The notes beneath the pieces are model-generated. The model saw only the letters and a program-made list of their open reading frames with translations. It searched no databases and was not told the origin of the DNA. A program made the position numbers and the translations under genes. This document shows positions 63,940-64,000 of a DNA stretch of 64,000 bases, piece by piece. Numbering within the stretch: the first letter of the stretch is position 1; every line of letters starts with the position of its first letter. Source of the stretch: Luidia sarsii (lineage: Eukaryota > Echinodermata > Asteroidea > Paxillosida > Luidiidae); contig OX465103.1 of the NCBI GenBank assembly GCA_949987565.1, positions 2,673,511 to 2,737,510 on the forward strand, written 5' to 3'.

Positions 63940-64000
63940 CTTTGATTGCAAATGGCACAAAAAGACAAACATCAACTAAACGGGGTTCCATGATAGTGTA

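Overview
The window is animal genomic DNA. One very large intron-rich gene fills almost all of it, running right to left on the minus strand. I reconstructed 54 coding exons (53 firm, 1 candidate) between about 63.9 kb and 0.9 kb by matching splice sites, codon phase and protein similarity recalled from the family. Together they encode at least about 2,450 residues of an ANKRD26-like protein: N-terminal ankyrin repeats, an acidic low-complexity linker, and a very long coiled coil ending in the conserved ANKRD26/POTE-type C-terminal region. The N-terminus lies beyond the right edge, and the extreme C-terminus may lie beyond the left edge. In mammals ANKRD26 sits on the distal appendages of the mother centriole and binds PIDD1; a centriole or cilium role here is inferred from homology.

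Layout along the plus strand, which is the 3' to 5' direction of the gene. 0.9-5.5 kb: C-terminal coiled-coil exons. 5.5-32.7 kb: many small coiled-coil exons of about 27-150 nt, nearly all separated by introns of repeats. 36.6-38.6 kb: one 2-kb exon coding a Glu/Arg/Lys-rich coiled coil. 46.6-58.3 kb: acidic, Ser/Ala-rich and poly-Gln linker exons, including microexons of 20-37 nt. 59.5-63.9 kb: poly-Gly linker and ankyrin exons. I found no second host gene on either strand.

The introns are a museum of repeats. They include piggyBac-like MITEs with TTAA target sites, a pogo-like MITE with TA sites, a MITE family with 6-bp target duplications, several other inverted-repeat elements, tRNA-derived SINEs, a 5'-truncated LINE, the 3' coding end of a Penelope-like element, interstitial telomere-like arrays, and many minisatellites. 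The most unusual content is two dispersed repeat families (A and B) that carry hammerhead-ribozyme-like cores. Several family A copies keep a near-perfect core. Family B consistently carries an apparent U3-A8 swap of the C3-G8 core pair.

The organism is probably a marine invertebrate deuterostome (echinoderm, hemichordate or cephalochordate type). The basis is TTAGGG-type telomere repeats, abundant short MITEs and tRNA-SINEs, intron structure, and an ANKRD26 protein clearly diverged from vertebrates. The species cannot be named from this window.
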